Origin: Agelas oroides
Lineage: Eukaryota; Porifera; Demospongiae; Agelasida; Agelasidae
DNA length: 64,000 nucleotides
Direction of reading: 5' to 3'
Assembly: GCA_949130485.1 (NCBI GenBank)
Contig: OX422193.1
Span: forward strand, 6,058,871-6,122,870
Position 1 is the stretch's first letter, and each line of letters starts with the position of its first letter. Below are positions 26,201 to 38,129 of the stretch, in pieces. A model generated the notes under the pieces. That model saw nothing but the letters and a program-made list of their open reading frames with translations, did not search any database and was not told where the DNA came from. A program made the translations under genes and the position numbers.

Positions 26201-27629
26201 GCTATATCATAAGTGTTTACGCTTGCCATATGTGTTCGGTTCTGTTCTTGCCTGTGCAAAGTCCGTTCACGTGTTTCAGAAGCTCTCTTACTCGCTTTGC
26301 AGACTTTGTCTCTCTCTCAAGTCTTCCTCAGACAGTAGGCCTAAGGCTTTTCTACGTTTCACTGTGTTCTCAGGCTCCCCAACAGCAGTACACCGTGCTT
26401 TCCTTTTCTTCGATGCGAAGGCATGGCCAGTCACAAACTGACCTCTTCACATGCACTATGGTATTACACTGTGGGCATACCTTTCTCAGACGCATAGACC
26501 TATTGCACTCCATTGCATGCACTACGGTATTACACTGTCGGCATACCTTTCTGAACCTCTCGTAAAAGATAGTTGCAAACGTCTAAGTTTGACGGAAAAC
26601 TGAAACAACAATACCGCGTGCTCCAAGTTACTGTGATCACACATTACCGTTACGTACGTGTTACGGAGAGGTATACGGAAACATTGCAAGTGAAGAAAAT
26701 GGCTGACTTAGTCGCGGTAAGTTTATAACGCTTCTAACTTTTGAACTAAGCAGTTTTAGAGAAAATGGCTTTTTAGTTTTACTGCATTTTCCGCGCTGTA
26801 GCCGCTGATACCTCTCGTTGGACGCCTAAAAGCGCGAGAAGGCAGAATAGAGAACACAGACACACACACACACAGGACAACTACAGCAATCCTCCTCGCG
26901 CATGCGCACCGAGGGTTAATAATTATAAGGTATAGAGCATAATTACAATACACCAATAATCTCATAAATAGTTAGTTTCAATGTATACGAAATAAAAAAC
27001 ATGACATGTTTTTTATTATGTATACAAAATAAAAAACATGACATGTTTTTTATTATGTATACAAAATAAAAAACATGACATGTTTTTTATTTCGTATACA
27101 TTGAAACAAACTATAATTATGTTGTAATACTGATGTACTATGGAGATGCTTGATCATCGTGGGGCAAGCCTGAACAAGCAGCACCCTGCTGGTTTCATCT
27201 TTTGTCATGACACACAGACAAAGCTTGTAGAACAGCTAGCAACAGGGTTTGCCGGCCAGGGCAGCTACACAGGCACGGGCTAAGCTGCTCTCAAAGCATG
27301 AGCTGAAATGTGCATGAGCATTGTTCATGCATAACCTTTACCGGGAGTATTTTACGTCAACCATCATGTGCTACCTGCCATCTGTGACCGAGCAGCCTGC
27401 CTTCACAGTCTATCATGGCATGGTATTGTTCAGGTAGCTTACAGAAATGAGAAGTGTAAGTTATCATGCATGCTCAATTTGATTTTTCTTCGCTTGGGAT
27501 CTTTTTCATGCCGATGCTACAGTCTAGCAGTACATAGCCCTTCAATCACACTCTTGCTAAGCTGGCACATGGTTGTGACTGTTCAAATATTGAATGTGCT
27601 CTACTGAAATTCATGGTAAGTCGTTAGTC

Positions 27630-27680
<51 letters not shown>

Positions 27681-30600
27681 GCATGCACACTGCAAAAACA
27701 AGTTGGTTGTTTTAACCACAGAGTGGTTACCATGGTTGCAGACAAACTGGAGAGACATTTAGTGGTTATGAGAGGTTTACTTTGGTATTAGAGACTAATT
27801 GCATAAGGCAACCCAAGGGGCAGCTGCCAAGTTCATCTTACAACCACAACACACTGAAAACCCTCATAACATCTGTGATTCCCTCACCTGAGAGCATGAA
27901 AGTTCCTTACTGCAACTTTGTAGTGCATTTGTAATGACTCCTTCACAGATGTTCTGAGGGTTGTCAGTGTATTGCATATAGCAAACATCCTCAAATACTA
28001 TGGTTCTGAGCTCTTCATATATGCATGCAGTCTCCACACTGCAGGATTACTTGCCTTATAATTACAGCCATGGCAGTCATTGTAAATATTGTCTAGCTCA
28101 CACACGACTTTGTGTTGAACCAGGGAGATATGCATTATGGTCAAGACTAAGTGAGTATTTAAGTAAACACCCCCATCCCCACTCTAGACTCAAATTCAGT
28201 ATTTTTGCAGGCTTTTGGTAGTTTGCTTTCAAATAGGGTTGTAGTGACACCTTCACAGATGTTCCAATTTGTAAATACAACCATATATATACCCATAATA
28301 TCGTATGGGTTCTGGTTGTATTTTACTATAACAATGTTTCTTCAGCTTGTCAGCAGCTGGATAACCACTGTGTAGTCATAACAACCAATCTGTAGGCACA
28401 TACAAAGTCAAGCATCGTATTATAAATGTTTTTTTTGGTGACTAAACTTCCAGGAGAAGCTGCACTGTAACTCAATTATGGAGATGAGAATACAACATAT
28501 GTACAACATGTATTGCAGTCACTGTATTGCCAATGCCAACCTTGAACATTTGAAGCAAGGATCGACCACACAATTAGGAGTGTACTGTTGCTCTTCTGAT
28601 CTTTGTGCTGCAAATGTCTTCATGCCATAGAAAATTGGGCGATAGCCAGTGCATCTGCAAACTGTAAGAGTAAAAGCAGCCAATTTTGCATATGCCTGAG
28701 TAGTCATTATATATATGCCAATGATAAGTTGTAATTCGTGTCGAATTCATGATTCATCGCCTAGCAAGCTATACATATATACCAACATTACTAACACACT
28801 CACTGTGCCCATCAAAGAGGTTCTCAATATCAACCAGTGTTCGTGAATCTGGGCAGGCTTCAGTGTTTTTTAGGTAGGCTTTCATGGCAATAGTGAACCC
28901 TGGTGTGCAGTACCTAATACAGGAGGAATGGTAGTTCAAACTAGTTGATTAAAAAGCACTCTTCAATGATCCAAAAAAAAAAGTCAGAGGTGTACTTAGC
29001 AGGGCTTCGAAGGGTTTTCTGGGGTTTCTGAAAACCCTATTTCAGAAATGATAAAAAAAAAAAATCAATTTGCCACTTTTTTCTGATGCTAGTGACACAT
29101 GTTGAATTTCCCCACAACATGCTCTTTGAGGTATCCGTCATACTGTGGAGGTGTTACACAGCCATGCATTTTAGGTATGCAACAGACGCCTTTGAGTACA
29201 AGTGGAAGTCAGAAGGGCAGTGTTCCCTGCAGTGGTTTTGCCCTTGTAACCAACTTGTAGGTGTAAGCTTCCATACAATGCCCTCTCCCACACATATGCC
29301 CAAAAAATTGAGTGGAAAGAAGCATTTCCTATGCCCACTCAGTGCCTATAGCTATGCCCCTTGCTCCAACCAACTATGTATACTAAATTGCTCACAGATG
29401 CCTCAAGTATGCTGTTTCATGTACGTGCCACACTTGGTTTCCCTGAAGCACTGTAAGTCATGCCCACACTATTGATCAACAAACTATGTACAAACCACAG
29501 AACAATGTGCTGCAGGTATACTACAGAACGGAACCAACCTCTTTTCGAATTGCGAGGTGGCTCAAGTCTTGTATGGTTGCACTTTAATTATGGTACAACT
29601 TTTAATCCTGGCTACTGCTGTTATTCCACCTGGGCCAATAGTTTCAATGTCTACCTTCACAGTTTCAAGCGGAGATACTTTTTAGAACTAAGTACAAGAC
29701 CAAAAAGTTGTTTTCTAATGCTTTCATTTAATAACTGCAAATTAGCAAGCCAGGCTGCTCACAGATGCAGAAGGCAGTAAGATTCTGCTTTGTGGTTTGA
29801 GTGTTCAACCTGTGTATTTAGCATGTCGGCATGGCGAGTTTCCTGTCTACTTCAAGCTGCATAAAGTAAGGACCATGCATGACTGGCTAAGCTGTGTGCA
29901 CAGAGACAGCAAGGACTAGCATGATGCTGGACTTTGCTTGTGTGTGGAACACTCAGCCATATTTGATAGCAGTTGCATGCCCATGCAGGGAGGACACATG
30001 GATACACATGACAATCTCTGCATCACCACTTCACCCAACAATGTTCTACATTCCCCTAGTCTACCCGAGGTTAAGGGTTTTTGCTGTCTGCACCACTTTC
30101 CCATGCTTGTTGGTGCACAATGACACTAATGCAAATATGCACTTATATTGATGTCCATTACAATGCGATCCCTTTATTTTGTATCTTGGAGTGTAACATG
30201 AATCCTTTTTTCGGATAATTATTTTTTATTGCAGAAATCATTTGTGGCAGTCCCAGATAGAAATCGAATATTATTCTGTCGTATTTTTGAGCTCATCATC
30301 AAGTGAAATACATGACAGAATAATATTTCTATCCGGGACTGCCACGTTTATGTATCTTGGAGTGTATATTTTGTTCTATGTATACGTATAGTAGATGTTA
30401 GCAGACTTACCCACATTGTGAGCCATTATACTTCGCAATTCTCTCCTGTACTGGGTCCAACTGAGTGGCAGAGCTGCCCAAACCTTCTGCTGTGATGACC
30501 TACCATAGTTGAGGATGCATAGACATATGTACAGTATGCATCACAAATGTCTTGATGTAGCTAGCCATACTGGTGAGTGCTATTTGTCATTTGACATAGC

Positions 30601-33600
30601 CTGTAAGAATAAGGTAAGAGTTTTCACAGATAAGACTTAGAACTGAAAGAGCTTCGAATTAACCTGTATATAAACTATCAGGGAACGTTGTCCCAGGAAT
30701 GGGCAGCAATTAGGACTGTGGCTGCGACTTTTGTCAGTTAAGACACCACTTTCACACTTCCACTTTACAAACAGTGACACAAAATTTGTACTGTTATGAA
30801 TATCGGTTAGACTTGCTGTCATATTTGCACGTGGTAGCTAAAGTTCATCAAAGACTGGCAAAAGACAGTGTCAAAAAACCTGCTGTTTAAAGCTACATGC
30901 ATAGGGTGTTTGCTGTGACAAACTCTGAAAACCACCAGTGGGCTGCTCATTTGCCCTGCGATGATGAAGCGCTTGCCTAGTTGAATTATAATCATGTATG
31001 TAGATTTATTAAGTATAGAAGGTTGCATAGATTCTGGGAGTTTTACAAAGAAAATGGAGTTGGTTCTATAATCCTCGTATTAGAAAATGATATTAGTCTG
31101 CAAGTTTATTATTCACAGGCTTTCCAAAGTGATAGATTCCACCTTCAAATAGTAGCAAATTATACAGACATTGAATATTGCAGCTGCAGTGCCTGATCAA
31201 TGAAATGCCTGAAGCTAACATAGAAGTCTCTGCTGCGCCTGTTCATCATCATAAATCTTACTTGAGGTGGCTTAGACCTCTGTGTCTGTGAGCAGCCTGG
31301 TTTGTCTTAAGAATTAAGTCAGAGATAATTTACCATGTATGTTGGAATCTCAGCTATTTAACTTGACAAACACCAGCTAGCCAGGTAACATATATAGTGT
31401 GTTGTTTGTACACCTGTGTCTCAAAATTGTGCACAGAAATAGGTATGAGTAAATACATGGCATGATGGTATATTCACTATAACCTTGTAAGGCAGGATCA
31501 TGCCAACTAGGAAAATGCATTGGTCATTGTTAGTATGCTGTTGCTCAGGAAGAGAGTTTCACTGCCTTTGTAGCTAAACAAAGTGAGCAGTTTCTATTTA
31601 GAGAGAGGTAGATGGCCATAATTTTGGAGAGCGAAAACTCATAAAATCTGGAAATAAGGTACAAAGTTCCTTGACCTATAAATAACAGCATTCGATTAGT
31701 ACATAGGCACTTTTTTGGTGCCATGCTATATGTAGATGTAGCCTCATTGAATGCAACCAGATCACCAGACTCTTAATGCTGTTGCTATTATTTAACCTGC
31801 AATGCATACAGCCTACACATCATAATGAACCTGTTTGGCAATCTTTATGTGGTTTTGTATACATAGTGAGACATACCTCCATTTCATGAACGGCTGGCAG
31901 TGGCTGTAAGCAGGCATTGACAGCCAGGTAGGGAGTTTCCTCTAGCTGCAGTTCCTTAGAACCCCATCGTCGCAGCATCACCACACATGCACCACATCCT
32001 CCTTGCCCACATGAATACTGTAATCATGTAACAATCTGGATATTTCACTTGGCATGGAAGAAAACACAAATTGGAATTTGTGATTTGGTGGACTGGAATG
32101 TATAATTTGACTGCACTACTGCAATAAAATGCTGGAACATTGACAAGTCACAACATTCACAGTGCACACTGTAATCTGTTATCTAGACAACACTGTAAAC
32201 TAGCACCCTTACACTACCTGCTCATACTACTGGTACATGTAGTAGTAGAGTATTGTGTCTTGTGTCTTTGCTGCCCAAGAGAACATTGATCAGGACACAC
32301 TGTATATACTTTCACATGGTCACCTTATGGAGGAATCTCCCTATACAGATGGCTACAGATGGCTGGAATACATAGCTTCTCAATACTGCATGAGTTCTCA
32401 TTTAAAACATTAGTACCTTATACCGATTTACTATAACATTGCAGTTTCATAGTTTGTTTCAAACAGTTTGCAGGGCTTCAAGCAAGAGAAAATTCTGTAA
32501 AAACTAAATGGTGAACGTCACTACCAGGTAGTGATATTTGTGGCAATTGTCAGTGAGGGTCACCAAAAATTGCCACAAATATCACTACCTTGTAGTGATG
32601 TTCACCATCTAGTTTTTACAGTGTATAAAGGTGGTTTCCAGAAACCTCTTTAATCTTTCTTCACTATGCCCCTGCTCAGATCCTTTATTTGCATGCTCAG
32701 TGCCATGGTGGAGATGAGTTCTATATACCCTTTCATGGCTTACAGATGATTTCTTGGAAGGACAATGTGTGTATCATTCTGTTACCCTCTCCCCAAGCAC
32801 CCACTATAGCTTTTTGTACTGCATGTGATGCAAAGATGGGTTGGGGGCTAAGAACAAGGCTAGTGATCAATGTGTTAGGGAGGAATGATATGGCACCGTG
32901 GAAAGGAATGTTTCACTGTAAAACTAGGGATACAACCTTTTCAAGTTTAGCTACATCTTGAGCAGACCTTTCATCATTGAAACTGATGATCATTCATTAG
33001 AATGGCTTACTGGCTTGAAAGACAGCATCTGCCTCTTCCTTCAGTCTTACCAGTTACAGGTCTGCTATCTATGTATCTGGAGCTGATAATGCAAATGCCA
33101 ATGCACTTTTTTTTTACGTGATTGATCTTCAGTTAGCCAATTCTTGACAAACTAGTTTGTCTTCAGGAGATGAGGAGGGAGGAGTGTGGAGGAATTTTCA
33201 ACATTGGGGTCATGTTATTGTTGCTGTACATGAAATGTGGTTTGTTGTTATTCAGTGTGTCAGCCTTAGTTGGCATTGTTGTAGTGTCGTTATGTAGTTA
33301 TCACCTCCAACGTCTCTTAATCCTGTATCTTTTGTGGTTTGGTTACTACTTTGTGCTATTCAGCTGTAGCCAGTCAGGATTCTCTCTCGCTTGTATAAGA
33401 GTTGCTTTGGGTGTGTTGAACTGTTGTAGTCAGACATCAACTGTGTTGTGTCATTGGATCACAATGTGTACATATGTACATACATGTATGCAGTGTACTA
33501 CAAAACCACCAAAATATGTCTCCTTTCCCAAAAACATAGAAGTGCTCATCCCCCAAATGTTACACCTGATGCTTATTTTCAGAGGAACTGTCGCCTCACA

Positions 33601-36316
33601 AGTGCAGGAGCCTTTGTTGTTTTTTTCTTCTTTTTTTCTTTTCTAGGCTAACGGCACACCCCAAGTGGAAAGAAAACAGTGACTTGAATGCTGGTGGACA
33701 AATCAGCTTGTCCTGCCATAAACAAATCATTAAGCTAACCCACTCTAGCTATGGTTAGTGTGGAAGCCTGGCTAGATTAGGGCAAAAGTGGAACAGGGAA
33801 CAGGGGATTAGAGTTAGGTGCACAATCCAGCTTCTAGCAATAAGCATAGCCATTGCATGTAGAGTGTCAGTGAAGCTTACTTGCTGCTGCATGAACAAAG
33901 GTGCTAATTGGTGGTAATTGAAGCCATGTAGAGGTGAGATAATTGGGGCGAGCCTGAGCGAGCCCCACACTAGCGTGACTGGATTGCGCATGCATGTGTG
34001 TATCTATCTATATAGCTAGCTATGGACCGACCACTTACCATAAATTTTAAATGAGCGCATTCAAATATTTCACGAAGATCGATATCGTGAAGCATGTGAA
34101 GGCCAGTGGAGGGCTACTGTCAGAATGCAGCATCAGGGACCTGGAGCGAAGACGACTGAAGGCCGCTCACAGGCGGTACAAATTTAATGTGGACGGTGGT
34201 TGACTGGGTCGCTTCAGGTAGCGGGCCATGCATAAACGGCACTCAGAAACGCCAGAAATTTAGCCCATGATTTCGGCGTACATCTTAGTCCATGCATGTG
34301 TAGCCACATTAGATGCCCTGGCAGGTTGGTTTCAGGTAAAAAGCATAGCGTAGAGTGATGCCAAATACCCACTCAGGATGCCTGTACAGATGATAATTCA
34401 AGCCACATAGAGGTATGATGATAAACAAAGCCACTCAACTTTGATTTGACTGGCTGGGCAGAAGTTGGGCACCCCCATAACATTCTCTAAGGCTTCTCAG
34501 TTCAGTTGTGAGGTCATTTTTAGTGCTACTGTAATTTGGGCCTTGAGTGCAATTCTGTGTACAAGGGTCTATCTCATTGAAGTAAACCTTACCCCCCACT
34601 CAGTATTGTCATCATGGAAATGATAGGTATCGTACCTAGGTACAATACCATGAAATGGATGCCAGCTACAATTAGTGCAGTCCAAAATAAATTTCAGGTA
34701 ACTTACCTACCACAAAATGTCAGCTACTGTCACTAAATGTCAGGTATCATAGGTACATATCCTATAGCAGGTACACATGAAACTGTCTCGTATTGCAATG
34801 TCATATTGAAGCTCTAGATCGCCCGCTATGGCATTTGATGATGGGCAAAGTATATAGTCTGAGGGGATTCCCAAGGAACCGTTCAAATGCTTTACTTATA
34901 ACGGAGGATTATAGCAGGCGCTCTAGAGCTCACCTGGCGGTGTCCACTGAGTGAGTTTCATTCTGAACAAGCGAGAGCCCCGTTGTATAAATCGATTTCA
35001 CGTTTTACTATGGGCCTCAATGCTGCAGCCCATAAGATTACGTCATCACGTAGCACTAATTGCTATCCTGCACGCATTACTAATTACTAGCTTCCAACCT
35101 CCTCTTGACTTTTCTTTATTGCAGTGACTTCATGAACAATTAGGCCTGTTGAGGCAGTTCTTATGACAGGCAAGCTTATCACAAGTTAGCAGGCAACTCA
35201 AAACCTACCACATTCATCCTCTGAGGCTATATGAATTGCATCGTAAAAGCTCAAAATCGCTGATTTAGTAGCATGCCAAAAATGCAGCTATTTGTCATGA
35301 CTAGTACCAATATATATGGTGGTAGTTACTGCTGTTTGCGTTGACCTTGCAACCAAACTGAAGTTGCGCACATAAACTGAATTAGTGGCAAACTTCTTTA
35401 CAGGCTGAATGGAGAAACCTAACCACATAATTATATTCATGTGAACAGCTTTTTGGTTTACATTTTGCAAGGTCAACGCAAACAGCAGTACCAAAAAGTT
35501 GGTGCAGTGAGAGTGCAGGCTAGTGTAAAGTGTAATAGATAGCTCAACATGCGTAGGGAGGCGCTATACAGGATACAGAGTGCATTCCATCATTCGTTCC
35601 ACTGTTCCAGTTTTCCTGTCCAGTCACCCTATGTATAGCATTAGGGCGCAACGTAAACGTACTCGTCTTCTGTACTGCTGATACCTCCGATTTGTACCTA
35701 CGCTGCTGCTACCAACGACACACTGATACACTGAATCATAGTTCGGTAAACGTCTAGCCGCCTTGTAAACATTCTTACCTTTAATACGCAGTGGCTAGAG
35801 AGCCGGTAGTGGAAATTAAATTCTAGGGTCGATAACTTCTTATAGCAAACTCCAATTTTAATGAAACTAGTATCAGTAGATAGAGCTTTAAAAGAGCTAC
35901 AAAATGATACCCTTTTTCCAGCAAGCTGTTTAGTACAGGCGCCGTACGTAGTAAAATTCACTTCGCGTATTCTTAAAGTGCCGGTACCGGTACTTTAAAG
36001 CGTTTGTATTTGTATTTACACCAATATAAGGTACAGCCTAACAAAAAGGGTATCATTTTGTAGCTCTTTTAAAGCTCTATCTACTGATACTAGTTTCATT
36101 AAAATTGGAGTTTGCTATCAGAAGTTATCGACCCTACCGGCTCTCTAGCCACTACCTACATACATAATACATGCATACCTTGGTACCCGTGTGACCAGAC
36201 TGACGCAACCAGTCAACCAGGAGAAGTTCAGGGTCAGGATTAGAGACAGTCACCCTCTTGCCATTCAGCAAGAATCTCAGTTGGTTGCTTTTCTTGTAGC
36301 GTATCTGCTGCGACAT
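17226..36316 (-). CDS. Aldehyde oxidase-like molybdenum hydroxylase (xanthine dehydrogenase family), complete, 19 exons
   Basis: Exons in order: 36316-36179, 32017-31877, 30499-30411, 28913-28804, 28661-28541, 26154-25044, 24826-24668, 22184-22017, 21796-21683, 21202-20978, 20864-20616, 20214-19539, 19332-19169, 19086-18871, 18524-18285, 18223-18095, 17696-17591, 17517-17332, 17269-17226. Phases agree throughout, giving 1461 aa. The plant-type 2Fe-2S domain has C49, C54, C57 and C82; the second cluster has C122, C125, C161 and C163 ([17 protein letters not shown]). An FAD domain (about 240-560) and the molybdopterin domain follow ([31 protein letters not shown] with the catalytic Glu at 1398). 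The purine-binding residues of xanthine dehydrogenase are absent: Ser887 replaces the Glu after GGxGGK and Val965 replaces the substrate Arg. This fits a cytosolic aldehyde or N-heterocycle oxidase better than XDH. Intron 7 appears to use a GC donor. No AATAAA was seen. Confidence 0.93.
22989..23313. mobile_element. hAT-like non-autonomous element with perfect 8-bp target duplication
   Basis: Ends CAGTGGGGTAGCCAGG and GTAGCTACGCCACTG are inverted. The identical 8-mer CCTATGCA flanks it at 22981-22988 and 23314-23321. An 8-bp duplication with CAGTGGCG-type ends is the hallmark of the hAT superfamily. It lies in an intron of the AOX-like gene; a relative lies at 52073-52251. Confidence 0.85.
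23575..23981. mobile_element. CACTGCAAAAACAAG-ended inverted-repeat element
   Basis: Long mirrored arms begin CACTGCAAAAACAAG and end CTTGTTTTTGCAGTG, and include TTAACCACAGAGTGG with its mirror. The 407-bp element sits in the intron between exons 7 and 8 of the AOX-like gene. A second, half-degraded copy starts at 27688. Confidence 0.85.
26163..26920 (-). mobile_element. Element carrying a zinc-ribbon reading frame, copy 1
   Basis: About 750 bp, homologous in inverted orientation to 50598-51371. AACCCTCGGCG-type ends face each other. On the minus strand it encodes two CxxC modules ([12 protein letters not shown] and [18 protein letters not shown]), followed by a basic tail broken by a 2-bp deletion. 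The pattern resembles the small zinc ribbon of the UPF0547/C16orf87 family (CPxC, then CPCGYxF, then basic residues). Its edge lies only about 10 bp from the splice acceptor of AOX-like exon 6. Confidence 0.7.
26978..27106. repeat. Nested palindromic repeat (ACATGACATGT core)
   Basis: Three tandem 38-bp units, each palindromic around AAAAAACATGACATGTTTTT, are enclosed by mirrored outer ends TTTCAATGTATACGAA and TTCGTATACATTGAAA. The whole can fold as one hairpin or several. Confidence 0.85.
27155..27420. mobile_element. Truncated GGGGCGAGCC-family MITE
   Basis: The left end reads TCGTGGGGCAAGCCTGAACA and the interior resembles the copy at 15893. No matching right end was found. Confidence 0.5.
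27630..27681. repeat. (AAGC)n microsatellite
   Basis: About 12 tandem AAGC units, directly abutting the truncated inverted-repeat element at 27688. Confidence 0.95.
27688..28390. mobile_element. Degraded second copy of the CACTGCAAAAACAAG element
   Basis: The left arm (CACTGCAAAAACAAGTTGG, ACCACAGAGTGG) and middle match 23575-23981. The right arm survives only as scraps near 28330-28390 (GATAACCACTGTGTAGTC). It lies in intron 5 of the AOX-like gene. Confidence 0.6.
28920..30230. other. AOX-like intron 3, no other gene seen
   Basis: Apart from poly-A/T tracts near 28975 and 29050 I see no exon, repeat or RNA gene. The open frames at 29086-29475 and 29894-30151 lack recognisable domains. Confidence 0.5.
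30244..30346. mobile_element. Inverted-repeat element (GGCAGTCCCAGATAG ends)
   Basis: The left arm GGCAGTCCCAGATAGAAAT and right arm ATTTCTATCCGGGACTGCC flank a short spacer. TGTATCTTGGAGTGTA occurs on both sides, at 30179 and 30352, as a direct repeat. Confidence 0.7.
32495..32621. mobile_element. Inverted-repeat element (CTGTAAAAACTAAATGGTGA ends)
   Basis: Arms of about 55 bp mirror each other and include AGTGATATTTGTGGCAATT with its mirror around a short centre. It sits in intron 1 of the AOX-like gene. Confidence 0.8.
32630..33940. other. AOX-like intron 1 segment, nothing recognised
   Basis: The open frame at 33170-33646 encodes hydrophobic stretches but has no recognisable family, no coding-like composition and poly-T at its end. 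I treat it as chance. Confidence 0.5.
33943..34330. mobile_element. GGGGCGAGCC-family MITE, right end lost
   Basis: The left end TTGGGGCGAGCCTGAGCGAG and the internal CGCCAGAAATTTAGCCCATG match the family. No mirrored right terminus was found, so the end coordinate is approximate. Nothing further is recognised up to 35320. Confidence 0.6.
35324..35492. mobile_element. Short element with ACTGCTGTTTGCGTTGACC ends
   Basis: A perfect inverted repeat of about 24 bp (ACTGCTGTTTGCGTTGACC and GGTCAACGCAAACAGCAGT) encloses about 115 bp. It is a MITE-like element in intron 1 of the AOX-like gene. Confidence 0.75.
35791..36153. mobile_element. Foldback element, arms of about 110-125 bp
   Basis: The left arm (35791-35918, GTGGCTAGAGAGCCGGTAG) is mirrored by the right arm (36042-36153, CTACCGGCTC with AGAGCCACT). 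The arms include a mirrored CTATCTACTGATACTAG block. It lies in AOX-like intron 1, 26 bp from the exon 1 donor. Confidence 0.85.
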
Positions 36317-36841
36317 TTCGTATAATGTACAGTCACCCGCACTGTCACAAATGTACTTTCCTTTAATAGTCTAAGTCGCTTTTACAGGGTCACTCCACCG
36401 CAGGTGAGTGTGCACCCGCATGCGAATGCGCGCCTGCTTGGGACGAGCTTTGACAGCAGTTGGGCTAGCGGCTCAATTAGCTAACGGATGTCACAGGAGT
36501 ATGGAGTTTGAATACCGAGAGTTGAACCGCTGACCGCGCCCATTTCGGTATCCTATTTTCTCACCACCAGCATAGCCTCGTACCCAGGCTCCTCCCCGTG
36601 CAGAAAAACGGGGAGAGAGCCTGGAAGATTTGATCACGTGCCGCGTGACGTACCGTGGGTGGTTTTGATAATCGAATTATTGCCCACGCACTCTGACTCG
36701 AAATATTGCCCAGTGTTGTAAAATGCTAGACCATCGTTGTTGTTGTTGGAGTTGTGGATGTTGCTGGGACTTACGGATCTGCTGTTCTACCGTTCAAGAG
36801 CTAGCTTGTAGGCTACAATAAGTGCAGCTTCTATACCGAGG

Positions 36842-36851
36842 CTTTTATATA
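36842..36851 (-). promoter_or_regulatory. TATA box candidate reading toward the AOX-like gene
   Basis: TATATAAAAG on the minus strand inside the left arm of the foldback element, followed downstream by a potential splice donor GTAAGT at 36769-36774. It could start an AOX-like transcript with a non-coding leader exon. Use by the gene is inference. Confidence 0.45.
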
Positions 36852-37221
36852 GCCGCGGGTCGTTCGGTTCAACGGGCGCTCGAGACGGTCGCCTTGTTGA
36901 TGGTCACAGCGCTGGTTGCTGCTCACTGCTCACTGTGACAGCAAGGGGTCCTTCAAAGGCCACTATGAGTAACTGTGAGTTCTAAACACTAGTTCCCAGG
37001 CTTGGTCACATAACTAACATGCAACAAGCTGGCTGGGGAACGAGCTTTGTAGAACCTACACAGCTTATAGCTTTATTGAACTTGTTTTTAGAACTCACAG
37101 TTACTCATAGTGGCCTTTGAAGGACCCCTTGCTGTCACAGTGAGCAGTGAGCAGCAACCAGCGCTGTGACCATCAACAAGGCGACCGTCTCGAGCGCCCG
37201 TTGAACCGAACGACCCGCGGC

Positions 37222-37231
37222 TATATAAAAG
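37222..37231 (+). promoter_or_regulatory. Mirror-image TATA box candidate reading rightward
   Basis: The same TATATAAAAG on the plus strand in the right arm, with GTAAGT at 37299-37304. It would drive transcription away from the AOX-like gene. Confidence 0.4.
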
Positions 37232-37650
37232 CCTCGGTATAGAAGCTGCACTTATTGTAGCCTACAAGCTAGCTCTTGAACGGTAGAACAGCAGATCCGT
37301 AAGTCCCAGCAACATCCACAACTCCAACAACAACGATGGTCTAGCATTTTACAATACTGGGCAATATTTCGAGTCCGAGTGCGTGGGCAATAATTCGATT
37401 ATCAAAATCACGCACAAAACCACGCACGGTACGTCACGCGGCACGTGATCAAATCTTCCAGGCTCTCTCCCCGTTTTTCTGCACGGGGAGGAGCCTGGGT
37501 ACGAGGCTACACCAGCAGGCGTAGATTCAAGTTGGACTTACGCCTGATTCTGTAGACGAGTGGTTATAGCTACTAGTGTACTCTAATTTTCATACCATTC
37601 TGCCAGCGAAAATTGATTACTTCCCGACTATAGGCTAGCTATATAGCTAC

Positions 37651-37991
37651 GTACTGTAAGACTGTTGGAGGTCTTAATTCCTTTTTATTCATACCAGGCC
37701 TGCATGTATTGTGTGAAGTACCGTTTGTCAATACTTGGTTTTAGCTTCTTTTTTTGGTGCTCTGCTATCTGTACTCAATCTTTAGGCTCAATCTTTGAAT
37801 TATTGACTGCTTACTAGCTAGGTATGTACTGTAAGACTGTTGGAGGTCTTAATTCCTTTTCATTCATACCAGGCCTGCATGTATTGTGTGAAGTACCGTT
37901 TGTCAATACTTGGTTTTAGCTTCTTTTTTTGGTGCTCTGCAATCTGTACTCAATCTTTAGGCTCAATCTTTGAATTATTGACTGCTTACTA
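37651..37991. repeat. Tandem duplication with 175-bp period
   Basis: Two nearly identical copies, 37651-37815 and 37826-37991, both starting GTACTGTAAGACTGTTGGAG and ending near TTATTGACTGCTTACTA. Few differences, so recent. Confidence 0.9.
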
Positions 37992-38129
37992 AAATCCAAC
38001 ACTTTGACAAATCTGTCATCATCTTCCTTTTGACTATCTGGAGGTGTTTCTAGCTACTGTGACCTCCTCAAGGGCAAGATTCAAGGTCAATCTCTTAATT
38101 GATATCATCCAAATGTATGTTCTAGAGTA

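Larger units (their letters stand above)
36573..37509. mobile_element. 937-bp foldback element, TAGCCTCGT family, with 8-bp target duplication
   Basis: The arms 36573-36986 and 37085-37509 are almost identical inverted copies around a loop of about 98 bp. The ends TAGCCTCGTACCCAGGCTCC and GGAGCCTGGGTACGAGGCTA belong to the MITE family seen throughout the window. CACCAGCA flanks it at 36565-36572 and 37510-37517. Each arm carries a TATA box reading outward and a downstream GTAAGT. It lies 257 bp upstream of the AOX-like start codon. Confidence 0.92.

Noticed and set aside
33170..33646. 158-codon hydrophobic frame in AOX-like intron 1
   Set aside because: T-rich sequence yields hydrophobic residues by chance; no family, splice or promoter support.
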